Made by a program: the position numbers and the translations under genes. Of a stretch of DNA of 64,000 nucleotides, positions 41,311 through 50,750 are shown in pieces. The stretch's first letter is position 1, and the number at the start of each line of letters is the position of its first letter. The DNA comes from JBDXHU01 sp039989475 (GTDB lineage Bacteria > Pseudomonadota > Gammaproteobacteria > Pseudomonadales > Halieaceae): NCBI GenBank assembly GCA_039989475.1, contig JBDXHU010000005.1:264042-328041 (forward strand), given 5' to 3'. The notes beneath the pieces are model-generated. The model was not told the DNA's origin. It saw nothing but the letters and a program-made list of their open reading frames with translations, and made no database searches.

Positions 41311-43605
41311 CTAGTTCTGAAGACTTTCATAGAGCTGCTGAATGCCGGGGTCTTCTGGCAACAGGGCTTTGAGTTTAGCAACATAGTGCCTGGCGTCTTC
41401 ACGGCGCCCGACGCTCTCGCAGTAGGTCACCAGCGCCACCAGGATGTCCGGGTTTTCCGGGGTGTCACGCAGCAGAGCCTGCAATACCTTGATCGCGGCT
41501 TCAGGCTGGCCGGCATCGTGCAATGCGATCGCGTACACGTAACGGTGGCGCACACCGGAGGTTTCCAGATCGGCAGCCTGAAGCAGGTACTCAAGCGCCT
41601 GTTCCCGATTGCCGGCCCGGGTTTCCAGCAGGCCCAGCGAATGCCAGCTCACGCCCTGCCCGGGCAACGCCGCCGTGGCCTGCAGCAATACCTGGCGGGC
41701 CTCTGCCTCGCGGTTTTGCAGGCGATAGAGGTCGGCAAGGTTCAGGTAGGCTGCCAGTAATTGTGAGTTCATTGCCAGGGCATTGCGATAGGCCTGTTCT
41801 GCCGGCCCCCAGAATTGCCGCGCGGTGAAAAACTGGGCCATCTGCAGCTGGGTAGCTGGCATATCCGCATGCTGGCCCAGGGTATTCAGGTATTCATCAA
41901 ACAGGGCCTGCAGCTGTCTGGCGACGCCAGGATCCATTTGCTGCAGTGGTACTTCCGCCAGTACCCGTGCTATTTCCATACGCACCGTGCTTGAGGGGTC
42001 TTCGAGATGCCGGCCCAGTATGCCAAAGCGCTGCTGGATAGGTATGAATTGCAGGGCCCGCACCGCACTCCAACGCAACATCGGATCGCTGCTCTGCAGC
42101 AGCTGCAGCGCCGTTTCATAGGCCTCGCGATTGTTAAAGCTGCCCAGTTCGGTCATGGCGGTGGCGCGCAGGATGCTGGCCTGGCCTGGGTCCAGGGCGA
42201 TTTGTTGCAGGCCGGGTACGGCGCGTCCGTCAGCCTGTCGGGCCCAACTCAGGGAGCGGGCCGGATGCGAGCCGGTATCACTGAATTTCACGCCCCACTT
42301 GCGCAGGCTATCGAGCGCCCACTCGGCGTCGCGCTCGCTGTGACACTGGTTACAGGCATTGGGTGTATCCAGCACCACGCTCAGGTCCGGACGCGGTACT
42401 CGCATGCTGTGATCGCGACGCGGATCAACCACCATGTAAGTGTTGCTTGGCATGTGACAGTTAGCACACTCGGCACCGCTGGACTGCTCGGGGTGATGAT
42501 GGTGTGCGCTGGTATCGTACACGGCCGGCTTATGGCATTGACTGCAGACAGCGTTGCCCGGAGCGCGCAGTTCGTTGCTGTGTGGATCGTGGCAGTTGGA
42601 ACACACCACGCCGGCCTGGGCCATCTTGCTTTGCAGGAAAGAGCCATAGACGTAGACCTCGTCCAGGATTTGTCCGTCGGCGTGGTACAGGGGTGCCTCC
42701 AGCAGGGCCGGGCGGTGAGTGTCCAGCAGGTCACGCCCATACAGATAGGAGCCCAGCGTGCCGCGCCTGGCGTGGCAGCGACCGCAGTTCTCTACCTGTT
42801 GTGAATCCGGCAGCGGTGTGGTGCGCCTAGCGTTCGGATGCTGCGCTTTAAAGGCCCAGCCGCCGCGCTCGGCCAGTGCCACGGGAAAGCCGCTATTGCT
42901 TGCCTCTTGCAGCTTGCCGGCCTCGGCCAGCACCTGGTGCTGCCGCCCTGGGCCGTGGCAGGCCTCGCAGGCTACATTAACTTCACTCCAGGTGGTGGCA
43001 TAGGTGCTGGTTTGTGGGTCGAAGTTCTTTTGCAAATTGGTGCTGTGGCACTCGGCGCACTGCAGGTTCCAGTTCTGGTAGGGACCAGTCCAATGCAGGG
43101 GATCGCCGGCGCTGATGACCTCCTCAGGATACAAATGAAACCAGCGCTGGCCGCCAGCTGCCGCGGGTCGGCTGTCCCAGGCTATGCTGAGCGCATGCAG
43201 GCGACCCCCGGGTATGGACACCAGGTACTGTTGCAGCGGGTGCACGCCGAACAGGTATTCGATCTTGTACTCGGCGAGCTTGCCGTCGGGGCCGTCGGTC
43301 TCCGCCCAGAACTCGCCGTCGCGTTGAAAAAACCGGCTTTCAATACCGTTGTAGTTAAAGCGGGCATTGTCAAAATTACCCAGAACCGCCTCGCTGGTGA
43401 CCGGTTGCATGGCCAGGTCGTGGTGAGAACCCTGCCAGGCCTTGTATTCGGCCTGGTGGCAGTCGGCACAGGCTTGTGCGCCAATCCAGGCCGGGTCGGA
43501 AAGGGCTGCGGGGGGGGATGCCTGGGCCAAAAGGCTCAAGCAGTAAAGACCTGAAATAATGATTGCTCGCCGCACGCTACATTCTGCCAAACCGGAAACT
43601 TCCAA
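41311..43605 (-). CDS. Eight-haem c-type cytochrome with HEAT-like and TPR regions
   Basis: An exported ~764-residue protein. Eight CxxCH motifs are visible: CADCH, CAECH, CEACH, CGRCH, CSNCH, CSQCH, CANCH and CNQCH, all in the N-terminal ~430 residues. HEAT-like helices (MLRWSAVRALQFIPIQQRFG) follow, then several TPRs to the C-terminus. The annotated start is TTG; TTG 43590 or GTG 43575 (VRRAIIISGLYCLSLLAQAS signal peptide) are plausible. It is probably a periplasmic electron-transfer or redox enzyme; no single known reductase can be named. It lies between the agmatinase-like gene and the GGDEF gene on one strand. Confidence 0.85.
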   Translation of the reverse strand: MEVSGLAECSVRRAIIISGLYCLSLLAQASPPAALSDPAWIGAQACADCHQAEYKAWQGSHHDLAMQPVTSEAVLGNFDNARFNYNGIESRFFQRDGEFWAETDGPDGKLAEYKIEYLFGVHPLQQYLVSIPGGRLHALSIAWDSRPAAAGGQRWFHLYPEEVISAGDPLHWTGPYQNWNLQCAECHSTNLQKNFDPQTSTYATTWSEVNVACEACHGPGRQHQVLAEAGKLQEASNSGFPVALAERGGWAFKAQHPNARRTTPLPDSQQVENCGRCHARRGTLGSYLYGRDLLDTHRPALLEAPLYHADGQILDEVYVYGSFLQSKMAQAGVVCSNCHDPHSNELRAPGNAVCSQCHKPAVYDTSAHHHHPEQSSGAECANCHMPSNTYMVVDPRRDHSMRVPRPDLSVVLDTPNACNQCHSERDAEWALDSLRKWGVKFSDTGSHPARSLSWARQADGRAVPGLQQIALDPGQASILRATAMTELGSFNNREAYETALQLLQSSDPMLRWSAVRALQFIPIQQRFGILGRHLEDPSSTVRMEIARVLAEVPLQQMDPGVARQLQALFDEYLNTLGQHADMPATQLQMAQFFTARQFWGPAEQAYRNALAMNSQLLAAYLNLADLYRLQNREAEARQVLLQATAALPGQGVSWHSLGLLETRAGNREQALEYLLQAADLETSGVRHRYVYAIALHDAGQPEAAIKVLQALLRDTPENPDILVALVTYCESVGRREDARHYVAKLKALLPEDPGIQQLYESLQN

Positions 43606-43637
43606 GGTACACGATCAGTGTCGCATTACCAATGCCG

Positions 43638-44558
43638 TCAGTCGCCGCGCCCGGCAGCCAGCAGGTAGAGAAACTCCAGTCCCAGTGTTGCCGCGGCCAG
43701 TGCCGTGATCTGGCTGTGATCATAGGCCGGCGCAACCTCCACAACATCCATACCTACCAACTCCAGACCCTGCAGGCCGCGCAGAATCGACAAGGCCTGG
43801 TTGCTGCTGAGGCCACCCGCCACCGGGGTGCCGGTGCCCGGCGCAAAGGCGGGATCCAGGCAGTCTATATCGAAGCTTATATAGGCAGGGCCGTCACCGA
43901 CAGTCTCGGCGATTGCCGCACTCACCGACTCAGCGCTCTGGGCGCAGGCCTGGTTGGCATCGATGACGCGAAACGGGTGATTACCTGGTTCGTACCAGGT
44001 ACGAATGCCTACCTGCACGCAGCGCTGTTCGTCCAACAGGCCCTCCATGCGGGCGTGGTGGAACATGGCGCCGTGGTCGTAGAGCCAGCCATCCTCGTCG
44101 GTATCGGTATGGGCGTCGAAGTGGATCAGGGCCAGCTTGCCGTATTTCTTTGCATGTTGCCGTAGTAACGGCAGTGCCACGTAGTGATCACCGCCGAAGC
44201 TGAGCAGCTTTTTATTGGCGCCAATTATTTCCGCCGCCCTGCGCTCGCATTCGGCAACGAAAGCCTCATGGTCGCCCTGGTAGAATTGCACGTCGCCGCA
44301 ATCTGTTACTCGTAAGCGGTCCTGTAGCTCGAATGGCCAGGGCCAACGGGCCTCTTCCCAACGCAGGTTGGATGAGGCCTGGCGAATGGCGTTGGGCCCG
44401 GAGCGGGTTCCCGGGCGGCCCGAAGTGGCCAGGTCGTAGGGCAGTCCGAGGATTGCAACATCGGCGTCGCTGTCGCTGATATCCTCGCAAAAAGGCAGGT
44501 TCAGGAAACTGAACACATTGGCGTACATATTTGAATTGTCGCGTGAATCGCGGCTCAT
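43638..44558 (-). CDS. Agmatinase/ureohydrolase family enzyme
   Basis: A Mn-dependent ureohydrolase of 306 residues. Metal-binding motifs are intact: GGDHYVALP, HFDAHTDTDEDGW and SFDIDCLDPAFAPGTGTP. They fit the SpeB-like group (agmatinase, guanidinobutyrase and relatives); the exact guanidino substrate cannot be assigned. The frame is open upstream, but ATG 44558 overlaps the SRPBCC stop (ATGA) and starts the family N-terminus MYANVFSFLNLPF. The cytochrome gene follows after 32 bp. Confidence 0.88.
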   Translation of the reverse strand: MSRDSRDNSNMYANVFSFLNLPFCEDISDSDADVAILGLPYDLATSGRPGTRSGPNAIRQASSNLRWEEARWPWPFELQDRLRVTDCGDVQFYQGDHEAFVAECERRAAEIIGANKKLLSFGGDHYVALPLLRQHAKKYGKLALIHFDAHTDTDEDGWLYDHGAMFHHARMEGLLDEQRCVQVGIRTWYEPGNHPFRVIDANQACAQSAESVSAAIAETVGDGPAYISFDIDCLDPAFAPGTGTPVAGGLSSNQALSILRGLQGLELVGMDVVEVAPAYDHSQITALAAATLGLEFLYLLAAGRGD

Positions 44559-44998
44559 GCTTTGACCCCCGTGCGCTTGCCAAGAAACGCCTCCAGCGCG
44601 TCGAGCAGGGCATTGTAGGTGCTGTGCATCAGCTCTTCGGTCGCGGCCTCTGTCATTGATGGATCTGTGGGTGTGCACTGGCATGACCAGAACACCCGAG
44701 CCTTGCCATTTTCCATGGCCTCCACGCGTGCCGTGCTGCGGTAATCGGTCAGCGGCAGTGGCAGGCCGCGCGGGATGGAGTAGCTGTAGGTCATGGCCTT
44801 GTGATCCATGACTTCCAGTACCTCGTCTATTGGCTCCATGCCGTCCATGAGAATGCGTCGGATCATGCCAATACCCTCGCCGATGACTTCGACCCGCGGC
44901 GGGCCCATGGCCCACTCCATGTTCCCGTAATCCGCCAGTACCGGCCAGACATCACTGACCGGGAAGTCCAGCTCCCTTACAAGATTTACCGCCACCAT
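44555..44998 (-). CDS. SRPBCC-superfamily protein
   Basis: A 147-residue START/Bet v1-fold protein: MVAVNLVRELDFPVSDVWPVLADYGNM-type start, the central IRRILMDGMEPIDEVLEV strand pair and a long C-terminal helix. Such proteins bind hydrophobic small ligands or act as aromatase/cyclases. Its stop overlaps the agmatinase ATG. Divergent from the peroxiredoxin with a 72-bp gap. Confidence 0.8.
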   Translation of the reverse strand: MVAVNLVRELDFPVSDVWPVLADYGNMEWAMGPPRVEVIGEGIGMIRRILMDGMEPIDEVLEVMDHKAMTYSYSIPRGLPLPLTDYRSTARVEAMENGKARVFWSCQCTPTDPSMTEAATEELMHSTYNALLDALEAFLGKRTGVKA

Positions 44999-45070
44999 AC
45001 TGCCTGTGCCTGTTTACCGTTTGCGGCAGTATAGACCAGGCTTGCGTGGACAGTCGCCAGAGCGGCACCT

Positions 45071-45733
45071 ATGATGATGGCCATGAGCAGTCTCAAAGCC
45101 GATATTGCAGCCTTACGCCAGGAGCTGGGTCACGGTATGCAGGCTGATGTTCGCGCTATATTTGAGCGCGCTACACAGCGCCTGGTTGACAGCGGTATTG
45201 CTGAGCAGGCTGTAACTGTCGGTGATCACTTTCCCGCCTTTTCCCTGCCCAATGCCGGCGGTATAGCGATTGACTCTGAAGATTTGCTGGCCCAGGGGCC
45301 GCTGATTATCAGCTTTTACCGGGGGGGCTGGTGCCCCTATTGCAGCCTCGAACTGCGCGCCTATCAGCAGCTATTGCCACGAATTAAAGAACTGGGGGCG
45401 AACCTGGTGGCGATCTCGCCGCAGCTGCCAGACGAGTCGCTGACCATGGCGGCCAAGTCCGGCCTGGCCTTCGAGGTGCTGACCGATACGGGTAATAGCC
45501 TGGCCGACCATCTGGGCCTGGCCTTCGATTTACCCGAGGCCATAGTCGATCTGTATCGCAGCATGGGCTTCGACCTCGAGCGCATTAACGGCGTGATGCG
45601 TTGGAGTCTGCCGATACCCGCCACCTACGTGGTAGACAGCAGCAGCAAGATTGTCGCTGCACACATTAACGCCGACTACAGCCTGCGGATGGAGCCGAGC
45701 GACGCGCTCAGGGCACTGGCCGATTGTAGCTGA
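45071..45733 (+). CDS. Peroxiredoxin-like AhpC/TSA-family protein
   Basis: A 220-residue thioredoxin-fold protein. The active site is SFYRGGWCPYCSLELRAY with Cys88 and Cys91, a CPYC arrangement typical of the AhpC-like DUF899-near group of bacterial peroxiredoxin homologues. It probably reduces hydroperoxides. Four in-frame ATGs (45071, 45074, 45077, 45083) compete as starts; MSSLKADIAAL at 45083 is plausible. It converges with the second AGCS gene. Confidence 0.85.
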   Translation: MMMAMSSLKADIAALRQELGHGMQADVRAIFERATQRLVDSGIAEQAVTVGDHFPAFSLPNAGGIAIDSEDLLAQGPLIISFYRGGWCPYCSLELRAYQQLLPRIKELGANLVAISPQLPDESLTMAAKSGLAFEVLTDTGNSLADHLGLAFDLPEAIVDLYRSMGFDLERINGVMRWSLPIPATYVVDSSSKIVAAHINADYSLRMEPSDALRALADCS

Positions 45734-45750
45734 GTGTAATTGCTGCGCGC

Positions 45751-47202
45751 TTATTCGCCGCTGGCTCGCAGCCGCTGCCGGTAGCCATTTACTTCCTGTT
45801 TCAGCACCGGCGCCAGCAAATACAGGCCAAGTATGTTGGGTACGGCGATCAGGAACACCATGGCGTCGGAAAAATCCAGTACTGCGCCTAATTGCATGGT
45901 GCAGCCCAGTGCCCCAAATCCGCAGAACAAGGCCTTGAATACAATTTCCTTGCCACGGCCCTCGCCCAACAGGTAGGTCCAGCCTTTGAGGCCATAGTAG
46001 GACCAGGTGATCATGGTGGAGAATGCAAACAGGACCGCGATCAGCGACAGAGGGACCGTTGACCAGGTCAGGGTGCTGGCGAAGGCCTGTGATGTCAGCT
46101 CTATGCCCTGCACACCGCCGCCAGCTATGTCTGGATGATAGATGGTGGTTAGTATCACCAGCGCCGTCAGGGTGCAGATAAGCACCGTGTCGATAAACGG
46201 TTCCATCAAAGCCACATAGCCCTCAGTGGAGGGTTCGTGAGTGCGTACCGCCGAGTGGGCAATTGCTGCGCTGCCGATGCCTGCCTCATTGGAGAACACC
46301 GCGCGCTGGAAGCCGAGAATCATGACCCCGACGAAGCCCCCGGACATGGCCTGGGGATTGAAGGCCTCCGAGAATATTGCCGTGATAGCCCAGGGCAGTC
46401 GGTCCGCATTGAGTATGATCACCGTGCCGCCCAGCAGCAGGTAGGCCAGCGCCATGAACGGCACCAGTTTGCTGGTCACCCGGGCAATACTCTTGAGGCC
46501 GCCAATGATAACCACGCCAACAGCGCCGGCAATGAGCAGGCCGAACAGCCAGCCCAGGTCTGCAAAACTACTGGACTCACCGCCGGTCATGAACACGAAC
46601 TGGCTAAACGCCTGGTTTGACTGGAACATATTGCCAATACCCAGGCAGCCAATCACTATCGCCAGCGCGTAGAAACTGCCCAGGGGTTTCGCCAGTGGCG
46701 CCAGGCCGCGGTCGCGCAGACTCTGTTCCAGGTAGTACATGGGGCCGCCGCTGATCGTGCCGTCGGGGTTTATCTTGCGGTACTTGACCCCGGCGATGCA
46801 CTCGGCCAGCTTGGTCGACATGCCGAGGAAACCGGCCAGCATCAACCAGAAAGTGGCGCCGGGGCCGCCGAGACTGATGACTATCGCCACGCCACCGATA
46901 TTGCCTATGCCCACGGTACCCGAAACAGCGGTCGCCAGGGCCTGGAAGTGGCTGACCTCACCGGTATGTTCCGGATCGGCATAGTCGCCGCGGAGCAGGC
47001 GCAGCGCGTGTGGAAAGCCGCGGATGTTGATAAAGCCGAAATACAAGGTGAAAAAGCCAGCCGCGGTAATCAGCCAGGCCACGATCAGCGGCAGCTCGGC
47101 ATTGCCGATGGGGACACTGTAGAAAATGAAGGAGGACAGCGCCTCGGCCAGCGGTGCTACCGCCGCATTAATGCTCGCATCGATCCCTGAGCTTTTTTCC
47201 AT
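45751..47202 (-). CDS. AGCS-family sodium:alanine/glycine symporter (second copy)
   Basis: A polytopic symporter with the same signatures as the one at 11538: SGTVGIGNIGGVAIVISLGG and FSNEAGIGSAAIAHSAVRT. ATG 47202 (MEKSSGID) is preferred because the longer frame starts only 4 bp from the divergent amidotransferase; 47208 and 47238 remain possible. No Lrp gene accompanies this copy. 483 residues. Confidence 0.9.
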   Translation of the reverse strand: MEKSSGIDASINAAVAPLAEALSSFIFYSVPIGNAELPLIVAWLITAAGFFTLYFGFINIRGFPHALRLLRGDYADPEHTGEVSHFQALATAVSGTVGIGNIGGVAIVISLGGPGATFWLMLAGFLGMSTKLAECIAGVKYRKINPDGTISGGPMYYLEQSLRDRGLAPLAKPLGSFYALAIVIGCLGIGNMFQSNQAFSQFVFMTGGESSSFADLGWLFGLLIAGAVGVVIIGGLKSIARVTSKLVPFMALAYLLLGGTVIILNADRLPWAITAIFSEAFNPQAMSGGFVGVMILGFQRAVFSNEAGIGSAAIAHSAVRTHEPSTEGYVALMEPFIDTVLICTLTALVILTTIYHPDIAGGGVQGIELTSQAFASTLTWSTVPLSLIAVLFAFSTMITWSYYGLKGWTYLLGEGRGKEIVFKALFCGFGALGCTMQLGAVLDFSDAMVFLIAVPNILGLYLLAPVLKQEVNGYRQRLRASGE

Positions 47203-47241
47203 TACCATGCCGCATTCTAACCAAGCATAAGCTGGCATGAC

Positions 47242-47943
47242 ATGAGAATTGGCATTCTAAAGACCGATACGGTGCGCGAGGACCTGGTTGATGAGTTCGG
47301 CGAGTACCCGGATATGTTCCAGGCCTTGCTGGGTGGCGCTGATCCCGGCCTGGAATTTTGCGTTTACGATGTGGAAAACGGTGAATACCCGGCAGATATT
47401 GACGAGGTTGACGCCTATTTGATGACCGGTAGCAAATCCAGCGTCTACGAGGACAAGGAGTGGATTCATCAGTTATCGGATTTCGTTCGCGAACTGCACA
47501 AGCGGCGCAAGAAGCTGGTGGGTATTTGTTTTGGCCACCAGATGGTAGCCCACGCCCTGGGTGGTCGTACCGAGAAATCGGAGAAAGGCTGGGGGGTGGG
47601 TGCGCACGACGCCCTGTTTCACCAGCTGCCCGACTGGCACGACGGTGAAGATGCCGAGTTTGTGCTGCTGGTCAGCCACCAGGACCAGGTGGTGGAGCCG
47701 GCCCCGGGGACACAGGTGCTGGCGGGCAGTGATTTCTGTGAAAATGCGGTCTGCCAGGTTGGTGAACACATACTAACTTTGCAGGGACACCCTGAATTCG
47801 TGAAGGGCTACTCAGAAAATATACTCAATATCCGGCGCGAAATGATTGGCGAGGAGAATTACCACCAGGGTATGTCATCGCTGAGCCGCGACCTGCATCG
47901 CGAGCGTGTGGCTGACTGGATGGTGCAGTTCCTGCGCGCATGA
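47242..47943 (+). CDS. Class I glutamine amidotransferase-like protein
   Basis: A 233-residue stand-alone GATase1. The nucleophile is Cys96 in VGICFGHQMVAHALGG, with His/Glu in LTLQGHPEFVKGY, so the triad is complete. No synthase domain follows. Relatives include gamma-glutamyl hydrolases acting on gamma-glutamyl amines and PuuD-like enzymes; substrate not determined. Divergent from the AGCS symporter by about 40 bp, so a link to amino-acid supply is possible. Confidence 0.88.
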   Translation: MRIGILKTDTVREDLVDEFGEYPDMFQALLGGADPGLEFCVYDVENGEYPADIDEVDAYLMTGSKSSVYEDKEWIHQLSDFVRELHKRRKKLVGICFGHQMVAHALGGRTEKSEKGWGVGAHDALFHQLPDWHDGEDAEFVLLVSHQDQVVEPAPGTQVLAGSDFCENAVCQVGEHILTLQGHPEFVKGYSENILNIRREMIGEENYHQGMSSLSRDLHRERVADWMVQFLRA

Positions 47944-47985
47944 GCCCTGGGTGCTTGAGTCCTGCTTGCTTGAGAGCCGGGCTCA
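47941..47985. repeat. Inverted repeat spanning two convergent stop codons
   Basis: TGAGCCC (47941-47947) and GGGCTCA (47979-47985) are perfect complements separated by 31 bases; each arm includes the stop codon of one convergent gene. There is no T-run, so a rho-independent terminator is doubtful. Confidence 0.3.
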
Positions 47986-48360
47986 GCCCTCGTCTTTAAC
48001 CTGGTCCTGCATGGTGGCCAGGTAATCATCCATTTCCTGGTCGTTGGCGAATACCGCCATGTCGGGCAGCGCCTTGAGAATCTCAAACACCTTGTCGATG
48101 TGAGGCTTGCGATTGGCGGCGGCCAGTCGGCGCCCGCTGGCCTTGACCTGCTTGGCGGCCTTGAAAATCACCCGCAGTCCGGCTGAACTGATGTAATCCA
48201 GGTCTTTCATGTCCAGCACGGTGAGTTGCATGCCCTTGTCGACGACTTCCTGCAGGCTCGACTCGAAGCCTGGCGCGGTATCCGTATTGAGCGCGCCGCC
48301 AATAGACAGCCTGGCAAGTGACTTGGCTTCATCAATCTCAATATTGGTGCTTAATTCCAT
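47983..48360 (-). CDS. STAS-domain anti-sigma-factor antagonist
   Basis: A 125-residue SpoIIAA/RsbV-like protein. The phosphorylatable serine is in LDYISSAGLRVIF (Ser59 by alignment), at the conserved position. It should bind and inhibit the adjacent kinase-like domain when unphosphorylated. It lies 32 bp downstream of the SpoIIE phosphatase gene in the same direction. No sigma factor gene lies nearby, so the output target is unknown; it may control a non-transcriptional partner. Confidence 0.9.
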   Translation of the reverse strand: MELSTNIEIDEAKSLARLSIGGALNTDTAPGFESSLQEVVDKGMQLTVLDMKDLDYISSAGLRVIFKAAKQVKASGRRLAAANRKPHIDKVFEILKALPDMAVFANDQEMDDYLATMQDQVKDEG

Positions 48361-48392
48361 GGGGACTCCTGTCTCGTTATAGTGGTCCGCAG

Positions 48393-50729
48393 TCAGCCAC
48401 GCAGGTGCTTGACCAGCCGCAGGAAGTTCAGGTCACCGCTGCGCTGGTAGGATTGCGCATCGGTCAGGGCTTCCAGCAAGTGTACACCAAGCCCACCAAC
48501 CGCGGCAGACTCAGTATCCTCGCCCAATTGCGCGCGCTGGGCCTCGGCGAGCGGGTCGAAAGCCACGCCATGGTCGCGAAACTCCATGACTAACTGGCCG
48601 TCCTCCAGCTGTATTTGCACCAGTACCGCGCTGCCCCTCGCTAGTTGGCCATACTTGAATACATTGGTGACCACTTCCTCGGCCACCAGCTTGGCCTCGC
48701 CCTGCACGGTGGTGTTGACCTCGGCTTCATCCAGCAACTGGCCCATCCAGGCCAGCAAGGTGGAAATGGCGCCGGCATCGTCTTCCAGGCTAATGCTGTT
48801 GCGCTGGCTGCCAGGCTCACGCGGCTGCAACAGTAACAGGGTGATATCGTCGGATTGCGGAACCTCGCCCTGGTGCTCGTGCACGGCTGCCAGAATCGTC
48901 TGGCCGACTGCAGCCAGTGATTGGCCGGCAGTGTCACTGAGAATACGATTGAAGGCGTCGAAACCGAACTGTTCTTCCTCGGCATTGAAAGCCTCGTCAA
49001 TGCCGTCGGTGAACACTGCCAATAGCTCGCCGGGTAGCAATTGCAGCTGGTTGAGCGGAAACTCCACGTCTTCCATCAGCCCCAGCGCCGGGCCGGTCTC
49101 CTGTGCAAGGCTGTCGGCTCCGGCCTGGTTCAGCAATGATGGCGGAGTGTGGCCGCCACTGGCGAAGCTCAGCTGGAGGCTGCCCAGATCCAGCCAGCCC
49201 ATGAACAGGGTTAAAAACATGCAGTTCTCATTGCCTTCTACCAACTCATTATTGAGTTCAAACAGGATCGCACCGGGGTCCAGGTCCGTGTTGACGTACT
49301 GCTGCAGTAGCGTCATTGCCCGCGCCATGAACAGTGCAGCAGGGACGCCCTTGTCGGATACGTCACCAACGGCGAGGAACAGGCGGTTATCGCTGCAAAG
49401 ATGATAGGTGTAGAGGTCGCCGCCCACTGATTTGGCGGGCTGTAACGCGGCCCACAGGTAAAATGCGTCTTCGGTGATATTGGCCTTGCCCGCGCTGGGC
49501 AGCATCGACATCTGGATTGCGGTGGCTGCATTGAGTTCACCCTCAAGCCGGTTCCTGGATGCCGTTTCCTGCTCCAGTTCACTGACGAAGCGCTGCAGGT
49601 TTTGCTGCATGATGTAGAAGGCGTGTACCAGTCGTCCCAGTTCATCGCGGCTGCGGGCCTGCGGCAGCTTGGTGTGAAAGTTGCCGGTGGCAATATCGAC
49701 GGTAGCGATGGCCAGCGAGCGCAGGGGCTGGGTGATGCGGCGCGAGACCCAGATTACGCCCACCAGCAGCAATAACAGGGTCACCAGGCCAGAGAGCAGG
49801 CTTTTTGTCAGGTAGTCACGCAGCGGCGCCAGGATTTCATGCTCGGAGTAGTAGGCACCTACCGGCCACAGGGTGGTTTGCAGCGGCGCTAATTTGACCA
49901 CGCAGCGATCATCCTGATCGCGACAGGGCACGTCGGCCGAGGCAGTCTCACCACTCGCAACCCGGGTAATCAGGCGGCCCCATATCTCGCTGTGTTCCGG
50001 GTTCGGTAGTGTCTGCGCCCAGGGTTTGAGCAGGTTGCCCGGCTCCGGCGAGGCCATTATCTTGCCGCTGCGACTCAGCATGAATCCAAAGCCGCGCTGC
50101 CCCAATTGCATCCGGTCCAGGTAGTACTGCAGTTCCTGCAGCGTGATATCTGCCGTGACTACGCCGTAAAATACCGATTCGCCGTCTATGTTCCTGTACA
50201 TCGGTACGGAGTAGGTGGCCATATAGGCATTGCCGCCGCCATCATCGTAGTAGGGCTCGGTCCAGACCGGCTTGCCGGCGCTGGCCGGATCGCGAAACCA
50301 GACGCTGAGCAGGTAATCATAGGCCTGGGCCAGGTCGTTGAAGACGATTTCTCCATCGCGATAGTAATAATAAGCCGCGAAGCCCTCTACCGGAGAGGCG
50401 CTGAAGCGAGGGGTTAGCGCGATTGCGGCGCCGAACAGGTCTTCCCTGCCATCGACAGCGCTGTGAAGTAGCTGACGCAGTTGTGCTTCCGAGTAATCAC
50501 CCAGCTGGATAATCTCTGCCAGCAACTCAGTGGATTCCTCCAACACCGATAGTCGCACTTCCAGGTCGTTGACGGCGCTGGCGACGGTGGACTCTACCCG
50601 TGCTTCTTCGGCGCTGAGAATGCGCGCCCGCGAGCTAATGTAGTCCACCAGGCTGACCGCCGTCAGGGTCATGACGATGGTCATGGTCAGCAGCAGGACC
50701 AGGCGGGTGGTAAGACTGGTTGCCGGCAT
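48393..50729 (-). CDS. SpoIIE-type PP2C phosphatase fused to RsbW-like kinase domain
   Basis: A 778-residue sensor. Order: N-terminal transmembrane helix, periplasmic Cache-type domain (residues ~40-300), second helix with HAMP (RRITQPLRSLAIATVDIATG), PP2C phosphatase (~400-630; SVGGDLYTYH, GDVSDKGVPAALFM, FTDGIDEAFN), and a GHKL domain (VAEEVVTNVFKYG; FRDHGVAFDP; GGLGVHLLE). Both switch activities, dephosphorylating and phosphorylating the STAS antagonist, are thus on one chain, with an extracytoplasmic input. It lies between the dioxygenase and STAS genes. Confidence 0.92.
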   Translation of the reverse strand: MPATSLTTRLVLLLTMTIVMTLTAVSLVDYISSRARILSAEEARVESTVASAVNDLEVRLSVLEESTELLAEIIQLGDYSEAQLRQLLHSAVDGREDLFGAAIALTPRFSASPVEGFAAYYYYRDGEIVFNDLAQAYDYLLSVWFRDPASAGKPVWTEPYYDDGGGNAYMATYSVPMYRNIDGESVFYGVVTADITLQELQYYLDRMQLGQRGFGFMLSRSGKIMASPEPGNLLKPWAQTLPNPEHSEIWGRLITRVASGETASADVPCRDQDDRCVVKLAPLQTTLWPVGAYYSEHEILAPLRDYLTKSLLSGLVTLLLLLVGVIWVSRRITQPLRSLAIATVDIATGNFHTKLPQARSRDELGRLVHAFYIMQQNLQRFVSELEQETASRNRLEGELNAATAIQMSMLPSAGKANITEDAFYLWAALQPAKSVGGDLYTYHLCSDNRLFLAVGDVSDKGVPAALFMARAMTLLQQYVNTDLDPGAILFELNNELVEGNENCMFLTLFMGWLDLGSLQLSFASGGHTPPSLLNQAGADSLAQETGPALGLMEDVEFPLNQLQLLPGELLAVFTDGIDEAFNAEEEQFGFDAFNRILSDTAGQSLAAVGQTILAAVHEHQGEVPQSDDITLLLLQPREPGSQRNSISLEDDAGAISTLLAWMGQLLDEAEVNTTVQGEAKLVAEEVVTNVFKYGQLARGSAVLVQIQLEDGQLVMEFRDHGVAFDPLAEAQRAQLGEDTESAAVGGLGVHLLEALTDAQSYQRSGDLNFLRLVKHLRG

Positions 50730-50750
50730 CTACTGCTTCCTTGGGTCAGG

